A DNA stretch of 64,000 nt from Cryptomeria japonica. Lineage: Eukaryota > Streptophyta > Pinopsida > Cupressales > Cupressaceae. The notes under the pieces are model-generated. The model ran no database searches, had not been told where the DNA came from, and saw nothing but the letters and a program-made list of their open reading frames with translations. The translations under genes and the position numbers were made by a program. The stretch spans positions 308,183,164 through 308,247,163 of the forward strand of contig NC_081414.1 of the NCBI RefSeq assembly GCF_030272615.1. Direction: 5' to 3'. Position 1 is the first letter of the stretch. Every line of letters starts with the position of its first letter. Positions 47,284-56,712 of this stretch are shown one piece after another.

Positions 47284-48290
47284 TCAACACTGTGTCGAGT
47301 ACAAAGAATAACAATGATCAAAAATACAAAAGAGACCACGTCTCTCAAGTATGACTATCCCCTGACGGAGATGGTCTAGCTTCAGATGCACCCGCCCCTG
47401 GATCCTCAGAAGGGTCTTGTCTCGGTGGCTCTGTAACACCCTGGCTCTCAGACCACGACCTAGTATCTCAAGATCAACTAGATCTCGACTGTGCAAAGCT
47501 CTGTACTCGCCAGTCCCTGGGTATCGCAGCCTCATAGTGCCACCGATAGTACTCCACCTCCTGAGCTCTCAATGCTAGCTTTCTCAGGGTGTCTCTCATC
47601 GGACCACCCGCCGCTGCTCTTTGCATGCTGGATACCAGCTCCTCCGCTCACCCCCTCTTCTCTATCTCAGTGTCTCGCTCAGTGGTCAACTATGAAATCT
47701 GCTGCTGATATGTCAAAATCTGTGCCTGTAGCTGCTATACAGTCACCTGTAGGGTCCGAATCTATGCATCCTCAACATGTGTAGGGACCTGAACCCATAG
47801 TGGTATCTGTGTAGGGGCAACCCCTCCAACTCTGCCTGTCCTCAGTGCTGGAGGTGGGAGCACATCCATCCTCCTCCTCTGTGCTAGTCGACTCGCCTCA
47901 GCAACACCCCCCATTGCAGCTAGCACCTCCCCCACTCTCCCCTCTCCACTAGCTCCAATAGCCAATCCACCTCTCCCCCTATCTATCACCCCTTGTCTCA
48001 TCGCTCTCTCCACACCCTTATCTCCTCCCCTCCCTTTGTCTCCTCATCTCCCTCTGAATCCTCTCCCTCATTTATCTCCTCCATCCTCTCCATCATCATC
48101 ATCATCATCTCCCTCTCCCTCCTCCTCATCAGATTCAAAAGCTGGCCTCATCTCCTCTGGATCCGATATCCTGGCCACCGCCTGCGTAGCAAACAATCTG
48201 GCAAACTCATCAGTCATGCCCACATCTAGAATCTCTGGGGCATAATCCCATATTTGCCCTGGTTCCGACGTGCATATAGGCACGCTCCCT
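47284..48290 (-). pseudogene. Acidic and coiled-coil tail of B PMD unit
   Basis: On the - strand, downstream of the PMD region: an acidic segment (DEEEGEGDDDDDDGEDGGDK at 48068-48130), then an Arg/Gly/Ala-rich part (48013-47762) and heptad-like sequence to 47284. It matches the order in C (acidic, then coiled coil). Reading continues through scattered stops. Frames on the + strand here are shadows. Confidence 0.5.
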
Positions 48291-49205
48291 ATGGAATACC
48301 CTACTGGTGCCCAAACTGTCTCAAAACTCAGGTCACCACAAACCTCTCTATCACAAATGGGGTCCTCCCGATCAAGTATCTAGTCATAAAAACAAAAGGT
48401 ATCTCCAACCCGTCCTCTACCCACACCTCACATCCTGTATACGGTTGCCAGGTGACCGTATCTATATCATCAAGCACTCTCCTCCAATGCTCTAGTTTGC
48501 CCAGCTTGCGCTGGACAACTAGACCCCTGTATCCATACGCATATGCGCACCCCATAGGCCTGTCTCTATCTGCTAGTGGCCTCGCCGCTGGTATGTGCTC
48601 CTAGCACCATACCTGTAACAGTGTCACGCCAGCTGACAAACTGCCATAACCGAGGTATACCACCTCATGTAGGCCCTTGTACAGATGGGCCAGCATAGCT
48701 GATCCCCATGAAAATCTCCGCCCCTGTGTGATCATCTCCTCCAATACCAGTCCCCATCCCATAGAGAATCCCTTTGACTTGCGATCAAGATAAAGGAATC
48801 CACCAATGAACCCTGCTAGTACAGATGGCAGTGGGGCGTAATCCAAGTCTAAGAACTCCTACCACAGGATCTCATAACCACAGATTGTCTCATCGTGAAA
48901 GATACGACGTAGTGCCTCTGTCCCACCCTCCTCCGACTGCTCATACGGTAGTAGTGCACCTACTACGGGAATCCGCAGGATCCTATAACAGTCCTCTGGT
49001 GTGACTGTCATCTCTCCGGTCGCAAAATGAAAGGTGTTTGTGTCGCTATGCCACCTCTCTGCCAATGCTGTCAGTAGCCCTCGATTCACAGTGAATCAAG
49101 ACATATCCAAAAGGGAGGTCAACCCACATCTCTCAATAATGTCCAAATCAGTCTGGGTCAACTGCGGTATCAATGACCACGGTCTCGAGAATCTCTCTCG
49201 TGACT
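48291..49205 (-). pseudogene. Plant mobile domain (PMD) reading frame of B, antisense to gag-pol
   Basis: In order on the - strand: TDLDIIERCGLTSLLDMS, then NRGLLTALAERWHSDTNTFH, ATGEMTVTPEDCYRILRIPV, YLDRKSKGFSMGWGLVLEEM, WGSAMLAHLYKGLHEVVYLG, SAGVTLLQVWC and RVLDDIDTVTWQPY. This is the PMD family pattern along its length, much clearer than in C. A TGA at about 49100 replaces Trp and a few more stops break the frame; no single intact start is seen. It is transcribed toward pol, between pol and 3' LTR. PMD proteins of plants act in the nucleus in silencing; the function inside a retroelement is not established here. Confidence 0.8.
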
Positions 49206-49354
49206 GCACCACACCCAATCACTCCTGTCAACAAGAAAAACAAATCCAATATCAGTTTCCATATCAAAACAAAGATATCAAAATCAAACTCACATCAACA
49301 ACATGAAACAATTTGCTCATCTACATCAAGTTCAAAATCCTATCATTTCATATC
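49206..49354. other. Leader of the B PMD unit, part
   Basis: Sequence between the PMD frame and the stem-loop array. ATCAAA-rich, no gene. Confidence 0.4.
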
Positions 49355-49522
49355 AACTTGTAAAACAACTCAAGTTATCAAAAACCATATCAAAACTTGT
49401 AACACAACTCAAGTCTCCACAATCACATAAACTTGTAAAACAACTCAAGTTTCCCACCCATATCAGCTTGTAACACAACTCAAGTTTCCAACCCATACCA
49501 GCTTGTAACATAAATCAGGCTT
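49355..49522 (-). repeat. Tandem stem-loop repeat upstream of the B PMD frame
   Basis: Five units spaced 35-39 nt, each with AACTTG then a 10-nt loop then CAAGTT (or a variant). The element is a self-complementary word in each repeat, the last unit being diverged. Confidence 0.8.
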
Positions 49523-49719
49523 CACACATTGAACTTGAAACAGGGTACGCAAATAAATCATATTTTGATCAAAACACCACATTGATATCTATACATAACT
49601 TAAAAAATTGCAAATCAAAACAAGTTATATCGACACTCATATTGGACAAATCCATAAAATCATAACAGCAAACACAACAAATTTACAAAACACCTCATCT
49701 TGCAAAATTTTTTCCAGAT

Positions 49720-50185
49720 GCGCTAAAACAGACTCCCGTTGCGCTAAACTTTACCCATGCGCTAGGCTGTCTTTCCTACGTGCTAATCTATTTACCCTAT
49801 GCGCTAGACTGCCTCTATGCGCTAACCTTTTCCCCCCATGCGCCACCTAACCCACCCTATGCACTAAACCCTACCCACGTGCTAATCTATACCTCCCGGG
49901 CGCTACCTGTTTGACCCTATGCACTAGGTTAGCCCTACGCGCTAAACCCCCTTACCCATGCGAACCCCTGTGACCCCTATGCACTAGGTTAACCCTACGT
50001 GCTAACCTGCTGACCTAACACGCTACTTGACTATCGCCATGTGCTAGGTTAACCCTATGCGCTAACCTATGTTTCCTATGTGCTACCCTATTTTATTTCG
50101 ACCACACCCCTAAAATAGATTTGATGCGCTACTTAAAAGTTCGTATGCGCTAATCTACAACTTTGAAGTGCTAAAACGCTAAAAC
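49720..50185 (-). repeat. GCGCTA array with 60-bp higher-order period (B 3' region)
   Basis: On the + strand GCGCTA or GTGCTA words recur about 22 times. From 49741 to 50100 six units of exactly 60 bp each hold three words at offsets 0, 18 and 39 (spacing 18, 21, 21). On the - strand the word is TAGCGCAT, the same as in the 5' leader of B. Confidence 0.93.
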
Positions 50186-50410
50186 TGAGTTTTAAAAATT
50201 AAAAAAATGACTAAAAATGATCAAATCAAAAATCAAAAGAGGGTAAAAAATGTTGACTCACTGGTGGTCCATACGCTGCAGGTCTCTGGTACCTTCGAAC
50301 GCGCTCGAAACGGTGTTTGGAATACGGAATAGGCATTTTCTCTTCAGACCAAATTTTCTTTCTCCAAAGTCAACAAGGCACAAATGAATCAAATCAAAGC
50401 TATTTTCCCC

Positions 50411-50419
50411 TTTTATAGG
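50411..50419 (-). promoter_or_regulatory. TATA box for the antisense PMD unit of B
   Basis: CCTATAAAAGGGG on the - strand, about 230 nt upstream of the 60-bp array and 1.3 kb upstream of the PMD frame. The C unit has CTATAAATG in the same place (12814-12822). Promoter activity is inferred. Confidence 0.5.
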
Positions 50420-50767
50420 AGGAAAATAAAATTAGGGTTAGCCAAACAGACCTATAATATGGTCGCGGTCTCCCTTATACCCTAACACTTGTAACTTTTT
50501 GGGAGATGAATCAATTTACCCACCTTTCACATAGACGAAATCCTACACATCACACGCAACTCATCAAATCAAATCAAAAATTTTCAAAAAATTGATTCAT
50601 CTCCCGAGGGGGCATCACCATCAAATATCAAATCTGGGGCATCATGCATCAAATCAAATCTGGGGCACGACTTGCAAATCAAAAGAGTGAAACAAAAATT
50701 GCATTTCATCATAAATCATGATAACGTATCATTTTCTTTGAAATAACATGTGCACACATGTCACTTC

Positions 50768-50781
50768 AAAGAGTGGTAAAA
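50768..50781 (+). other. Polypurine tract of B
   Basis: AAAGAGTGGTAAAA abutting the LTR start. Confidence 0.8.
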
Positions 50782-52282
50782 TGTAGACGTATAAAAATGA
50801 CCATATTCCTAAATGAATATTTTATGTTCATTTCTCTATTTAATTAAATCCAATTTAATTAAATTACCCGCATTCCTCTATTTAATTAAGTAAATTATTC
50901 AATTTATTTAAATTAAATTCACTATACCCATTTAATGAATAAATTATTTTATTCAATTAAAATTCCCCGTATCCACTTTTAATTAAATTCAAATTTAATT
51001 AAATAGTTATCCTAAATTGAATAAATCTAATTTATTTCATTTCCCCAAATTACAACCAAATTGAATAAATCATTTAATTCAATTAAATCCTATTATCCCT
51101 CCATCCACTTGAAAAATCCTACATCTCCCACTTGCCTTCCTAAACCCCTTTCTAATCCCTTCTAGACTCTTCTAATCGCTTCTAATTAGCCTAACCCATC
51201 TTCTAAACTTTGTCACATCCCTAAGTAAGGGGAGGTCACTTCTCAAATCCTCAAAGTCTTTGATAACCATTAAAGGCTTCAAGCCTTCAACCACTTAATT
51301 CCTCAAAGTCTTTGATAACCATTAAAGGCTTCAAGCCTTCAACCACTTAATTCCCCAAAGTCTTCATAACCATTAATGGTTAACTCAAACCCTCTTACAT
51401 GGTTAAAGAATTTCTTTTAACTCAACCTTCATCCAACCCAAGGGTCTCATCAAGCATTTAATGCTTTGACCATGATTATCTCTTAATCATTTGCACAAGG
51501 GTTTATCCTTGGATTAACTCTTAATCCAATGGGTAATCTTAATTTAGACTTGACCCTTACCTTCTAGATAACCCTAAGGTCTTCTCAGGCATTTAATGCC
51601 TCCAACCCCTTCTCTCAACCCAACCCTATGTTGACATTTGTCACCATTTCATTGGTGCAAATTGTAAACATGGATCCCCAACTTTCAAACTCAACCCTTG
51701 ATCAACTCTTTCAATTTTGACCCTCCATTGCCCTATTTTTGCTATAAATAGAGCTCTCATTCCTCCATTTTTAATCATCCTCCAAATTTGTAGTATCATA
51801 CTTATGCTCAAATACATTCAAGCTTTCATATCATTTTTATGCTCAACATTTTAGCCTCTCTTTAACTAGGAACTAGTCTAAATATGCATGTTTAGAATAC
51901 TTTCTTTATCATTTAGCTCAATCATAGACTAATATATCATGTTAGGATAATATTTATACTAACCTTGTCATCTTATAATCTAGTTTATTGCATTTCTAGA
52001 ATCATGCATAGCTTAGGATGCATTTCATTCTAAAATCTATCAAAGCATCCCTCGTTCTTGCATTTGCCATCCCTAAACCATTTTGCTCAGTGATCTGAGA
52101 GCAAAAACATTGGTTTGAGGGACATTGTAAGATAGAGAACCATGGGACCCACCTTGGGAAGCTAAGTGATAATTCATTACTCCATAGCTTGCACCAAGAA
52201 GTCCTGTGTGTGTGTGAGCAAGGCTCCATAGAACTCCGTTTTTCACATTTGGAGTTCTATCGACCCGCTTTTCCTGCATACA
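50782..52282 (+). repeat. 3' LTR of element B
   Basis: 1501 bp, matching 33003-34501 with few substitutions; contains the 52-bp repeat (from 51250), the hairpins and the TATA box (51742-51751). Confidence 0.93.
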
Positions 52283-52287
52283 GCAGA
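52283..52287. repeat. Target-site duplication of B, right copy
   Basis: GCAGA directly after the LTR end CATACA. Confidence 0.88.
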
Positions 52288-53942
52288 AAATACAAAAATA
52301 GTGAAAAAAAAGAAAAAAAATCAAATATGAGAAAAAGTGCAATAAAAATAGATGGTCAAAACCTGACAAACAGGTGCTATCTATCAGCTAGCTCTTCCAT
52401 CTATTAGTTCATGCATCCTTTCACTTGCATTCATTTTTGTATCGACATTTTTCATATCCATAATAAGCCTTTGTACATACGTAGGCATTGCATCTGATTT
52501 CTCACCATGGTTTGGATCATTGGGTATATCATAATGATTTTGTTTCTAGGCTTGGGGCAAAATCCTACACCTAGTCGGGGGCAAAAATTTTCATCATTTT
52601 GAGCTTAATCCAATTGGTAGAACAATAGTTAGGCAACACTTGTCAAGCGAAAACTAAGACACATTCAATGTTGAACACAAGATTAAATTGTCCACCATCA
52701 AACTATCACATGTCAGTCTAATCACATCACACACATATCAATGGATGATATCTTTTAGATAATGATTTTAACACTTTGGTTCAACTTTTCTACCTTGATT
52801 TTCTCTATCATGATTTCTACGTGACTCCATGATGTCTCTAACTAGAGGAATAAGGAAGGAACATGATATTTTTCTCATCTGTTGTCTATAAATTAATCAT
52901 TAATATGTGCAAATTTGTCTCAGGACATGATCATCGAAGTATCATAAAAAACATTTCTGATTTACGTATCAAAATGGTTAATACTGCATGTTTTACACAA
53001 GCAACACTCAGGTCATCTTGGTTTAATTATACCTCAATGCTTGTGCTAACTTGCAATATTAAAATCCAGGAAAGTAGTGCTCAGGTCATCATGGTTTAAT
53101 TATACCATCGATGTTTGCACTCACTTCCCATATTTTAAAAAGCTTAATAATGACAAAATGCAATAACCCAGTGACTTGTTCAATCGTAGCTTTGCATTTA
53201 GCTTGCATTTCATTCTTGCATGGGATCACAAAAGCTCATCTTATCCAAGGCCAAATCTATTGCAAGAATCATCAAAGTATCATCATAAGTGTATAAACAA
53301 TCAAAATGTTGCCTCATCTCTCTCCAGATACTCTCAACCCAACGTAAATCTTATGCTACCCCCTCAAATGAACCCACATCAACATATTTGAATCTTCCTG
53401 CAACCTTATATCAACAAAATGTCAATTCTTTATCCAATCAACATTATCAATTCTCTCAATCAATCTCATCTGATCTATTCTATCATGTCTTATATAGGAT
53501 GTATCTTTCCTGGAACCAAACATTCTAATCAAGTCTTATACAAGATATATCATTCCTAAAACCAAATGCTTTGATCATATTTGTCTTATACAAGAGGTGT
53601 CATTCCTAAAACCAGACTAAATCTTGATCTTATCAATCTAATCAATCTTGTAGAACTAAATCAAGCTTTATCAATCATCACATCAAGAATTGCACTATTG
53701 TGATCAAAGAACTCACACTTTCATCAATCAACATTACGGAAATCAAATCAATTTTAATCAGGAAATCAATTTCGCAATGATCCAAACACTCCAAAGGTCA
53801 GTTATCTCAATTGATTTCTCGAGGGGGCATCATCGTACTGCAATTTATTTTTACTAATCAACATCTAGGGAATCCTATCGAACCAATATCATCATCAAAA
53901 TGAGATTATTCTTTGAATCAATGCATCATCACACCTTGCTTC
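52288..53942 (+). other. A 3' region after pol, second part
   Basis: Non-coding. Contains the rest of the A-rich tract, the conserved post-pol motif (52352-52379, GGTCAAAACCTGACAAACAG) and two CTCAGGTC motifs (53007 and 53080). No PMD unit and no array of the A leader word were seen. Short frames at 52863-53528 show no motif. Confidence 0.6.
53007..53120 (+). repeat. Paired CTCAGGTC motif, A
   Basis: CTCAGGTCATCTTGGTTTAA at 53007 and CTCAGGTCATCATGGTTTAA at 53080, each followed by TTATACC. Spacing 73 nt as in B. Confidence 0.78.
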
Positions 53943-53955
53943 AAAGAGGGCAAAA
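53943..53955 (+). other. Polypurine tract of A
   Basis: AAAGAGGGCAAAA directly before the 3' LTR start TGTATACACC. Confidence 0.85.
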
Positions 53956-55124
53956 TGTATACACCTAAAAATGGTTTGAAGATAATTAATTAAATAAGAA
54001 ATTATTTAATTAATTCCCCTTCCTAATTTAATTGAATTCATTAGTAATTTGATTAAATCCCTTTCATTTACTTATTAATAAATCTAAGGATTTATTTAAT
54101 AGGTTCATTTCAATACTCCTTTGATTAATTAATCTGAATTAATTAATCCTCCCCCATCTAATTCATTCCTTCTAATCCCCTAGTTAATTAAAACAAATCA
54201 ATTTATGATTTGTTGAAATTTAATTAGCCTTTTCCTATTATTTGAATTTTTAAATTCAAATTACCCACATGCCTCCTAACTTCTAGCCACCTAACCTAAC
54301 CATCCCTTAACCTAACCCATTCCACCTAACCCTGGGTTTAAGTAACCCTATCCTATCTTGCACATCCTAACCTCCTTATCCTAACCTCATATGGTGTGGA
54401 TATTCTCCCCTTGAGACACATGGCACTTAGGCCACATGTCTCCTCCCTTGGACACTTGCCCTCTTATGAGAAAGGCTCCTTGAAAATTTTCACCACAAAG
54501 ATGACAAGTATCCCTCCCTCCAACCTCTTCTCCAACCTCCTCCAATTTCACCCTTGATATCTTCAGACTCAATCTTGACCATTGATTCTTGCCACCTCAC
54601 CCCTGGCCTTGAAAATCCTATAAATATCCCCCATTTTGGAGCACAAAGGATCCCATCTCATATCAATTTAGGTATTGTTACTATAGGCATATCCATTCTA
54701 GCATATCATTTGAGCATTGTTATTATAAAAAATTGTATCTTAGATCTAGTTTAATTTGATCATTTTCTAGCATAATTGTTGAATCATGTATCTTAATCAA
54801 TATCTTTTCTTTATTATTTGCATCATCATCATAGCTTAATCATGCAAATGATTAGCTTAATTAGCCTCTCGGATCAATCTAGCATAGTCAATCTCATCTA
54901 GCTTGCATATCATATCATTTTAAATCCTTCGTCTAGGTGTAGTCAAGTCACTGGGATTGCTTATCCAGATATGAGAGCAAATTCATGCTCGCATCTCTTA
55001 GGAGGTGATAGGTCACTTTGTCATGGTTTATCTTCCATTTTCTTTTAATTTTCTAACCATACTTGTAATGATCTATTGAGTATTTGGGTTGCAACTGCAA
55101 GTATCCTACTTCACACACATGACA
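53956..55124 (+). repeat. 3' LTR of element A
   Basis: 1169 bp, TGTATACACC to CACATGACA. It aligns with 4590-5760 with substitutions and short indels throughout. Confidence 0.9.
54618..54626 (+). promoter_or_regulatory. TATA box in A 3' LTR
   Basis: CTATAAATA; counterpart of 5254-5262. Could start transcription into flanking DNA. Confidence 0.5.
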
Positions 55125-55129
55125 ACACC
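55125..55129. repeat. Target-site duplication of A, right copy
   Basis: ACACC, as at 4585-4589. Confidence 0.85.
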
Positions 55130-55976
55130 CACCTTTCAAAACTACATTCCATCTTTATCTTCCAATATGCTGACAACTACTCCCATGGACCCTCCTAAAG
55201 AGGAAACCCATAAAAAGGTTGTCCCTAAAGAAGAGCCTCCTAAAATAGAGAGTCCTAAGTCTACTCTTACTCCATCTCCTTCTTCAAATTCACCTTCTTC
55301 TCAATCAAATGCATTTCTTGGTGATGATTAGGGTTCCTTAGACTTTACGAGTGCCTTCATTGGATAATATAAAGTCAACCCTATCCACCTTAACATTATA
55401 AAAGTATCACTCACACCCACTATCAAGGATGATTATTCTTTTGTATCGTGAGATCATGTAAACACCATTGTCTATACCATTAAAGGTGATCCTCCCCCTT
55501 TAGAGGAGTTGCAATCATGTTATGGTATAGGATTAAATATTGCTTCCAAGTATGGATACAAAGGAAATGGTCTTGGGTGCATGGGGCAATGAGTTAAGGT
55601 CCCTTTGGAATCAAAGCTTTACTCTTTTATAGTGGGTTAAGGTTACAAATCTTCTCCTTTGTCTTCATCCCCTCCATTGTCTAATATTCCTATATCTTCT
55701 TCTTTTTGTGAGGAATCAAACTCTTCTCCACAAGAGAAAGGCTTTCTTCCTACTCCTCATCCTTTATCTAATCAAGAGCTTATTTTGTTGAGGCTTCTTA
55801 TATCTCACTTGATTACTCTTCCTCCTCCTACACATAAGAAGTTTCATAACGATGATAAAACAAAACACTCTTTTTGTACATATAATAAAGTGCTTGGTCA
55901 TTTCACTAGTGAATGTAAGGCCTTGAGGGACAAGATACAACAACTTTATCAATCAGGTTATAAAGGGGAAAGTTAG
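55130..55976 (+). pseudogene. Z coding region, second part: G-patch and knuckle-like motif
   Basis: Continues the Z frame after A: a Pro/Ser/Lys-rich segment (MDPPKEETHKKVVPKEEPPK), stops, then YGIGLNIASKYGYKGNGLG at about 55522-55580, a G-patch-like motif as in A, B and C. Downstream, 55659-55976 is open and ends with HSFCTYNKVLGHFTSECKAL, which resembles the gag knuckle of relatives (C-x2-Y/H-x4-GH-x4-C). In A, B and C the knuckle lies before the protease; here it lies after the G-patch. RT motifs are not found before the next element. Confidence 0.6.
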
Positions 55977-56712
55977 GTGACTTGGCAATTTGCAATATAG
56001 AAGGAGAAATCACCAAATCACCTATTTTCGCTTGAATTGGGAGATGCCTTTACATTCAAAAGGGGGGGGATAAATCCACTAGGTTTAGTCACTAATTAGA
56101 TTAGGGCTGAATACTAAGTAGATTAATTGAAATGAAATGTGTTTAATCCTCTTTTGTAAGTTGACTAGTTTAATTGATACGAAGTGCTGAAAATGAAGAA
56201 AAATCTGAGAAAGCAGTGAGTTGTAATTTTGGGATTTCGTCGTGCACCTAGATCTGAGAGGTATGAGATGATTCAGAACTGCTCTATGAAAACTTCCAAA
56301 ACTAGTAGGGATCGAGTGTAGGGACCAAGACACCCTCCTCTTGGTCCTCCGAACTTTCTAATCACTAAAAAGGGTATTTCCATCTCTATATTTGAATCTT
56401 ATCCCTAGAGTTGCATTTATGCACTTGTTTTCTACACATAGAAGGAAAGGGAAATATGTTGGGGATAGGGGTTTTCCTTTAGGTCAAACCTTGGTTTTGG
56501 AATTAACCAAGTGGTTGAAATAATGTAATTGAAATAACTAAAAGTAGAAATCCTCCTCTTTGAGGGGATGTTGAATTGACTGAAAGTAAAATAATTATAC
56601 CTCCTTGTAAGGAATTAGGACTTCATAAATTGGGATGATGATCTCCTCTTCATGATGGCATTGTGTTGTCATTGATGTCAACTAGTATAGCATGGCAACC
56701 GGTATGTGAGAT
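55977..56712. other. Unassigned sequence between Z and E
   Basis: No gene and no boundary found. It contains a G-run (AAAAGGGGGGGGA, 56057-56070) like those in copia LTR ends or polypurine tracts, and a near-repeat of AAGTAGAAATCCTCCT/AAAGTAAAATAATTATACCTCCT. It may hold the end of Z or another truncated element. Confidence 0.4.

Larger units (their letters stand above)
50186..50781. other. B sequence between array and 3' LTR
   Basis: Non-coding, with a TATA-like box on the - strand (50411-50419). From about 50570 to 50690 there are CAAATCAAATC and CTGGGGCA repeats. The last bases form the polypurine tract. Confidence 0.5.
33003..52282 (+). mobile_element. Tat-type Ty3/gypsy element B with antisense PMD unit
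   Basis: 19,280 bp with LTRs of 1499 and 1501 bp, TGTAGACGTA to CATACA, flanked by GCAGA. The order is 5' LTR, tRNA-Lys-like primer site, a 3.1-kb leader with two TAGCGCRT array regions, gag with an internal 849-bp duplication, protease, G-patch, RT, two RNase H domains, integrase, conserved post-pol motif, an antisense PMD unit with its own upstream arrays and TATA box, polypurine tract and 3' LTR. LTR differences counted by eye are about 2%, so B is the youngest or equal to C. Stops and frameshifts make it non-autonomous. Confidence 0.92.
4590..55124 (+). mobile_element. Tat-type Ty3/gypsy element A (contains B and C)
   Basis: Two LTRs of 1171 and 1169 bp, both starting TGTATACA and ending with GACA, enclose a primer site, leader, gag, protease, G-patch, RT, RNase H, integrase and polypurine tract on the + strand. 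ACACC flanks both ends. Element C splits it between G-patch and RT, and element B splits it just after pol. Without B, C and their duplications A is about 13,466 bp. Its LTRs differ by about a dozen positions in the first 200 nt, counted by eye, more than those of B and C, so A is older. It carries no antisense PMD unit. Its genes are broken by stops and frameshifts and its RT active site is mutated. Confidence 0.88.
1866..55976 (+). mobile_element. Old gypsy-like element Z, split by element A
   Basis: The visible parts are a 5' LTR (1866-3066), a primer-binding site (3070-3088), coding sequence to 4589, and coding sequence again from 55130 to 55976. The two coding parts belong together because element A sits between them with a matching 5-bp duplication, and the protease-region frame stays open across the empty site when A is removed. 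I found no reverse transcriptase, RNase H or integrase in Z, so it is either non-autonomous or deleted. No 3' LTR beginning TGTAGAGTAG could be found downstream, so the right end is only where coding stops. The coordinates include about 50 kb of younger insertions. Confidence 0.55.

Noticed and set aside
56057-56100. Polypurine tract and 3' LTR of Z
   Set aside because: The sequence after the G-run does not start with TG and does not match the 5' LTR start TGTAGAGTAG.
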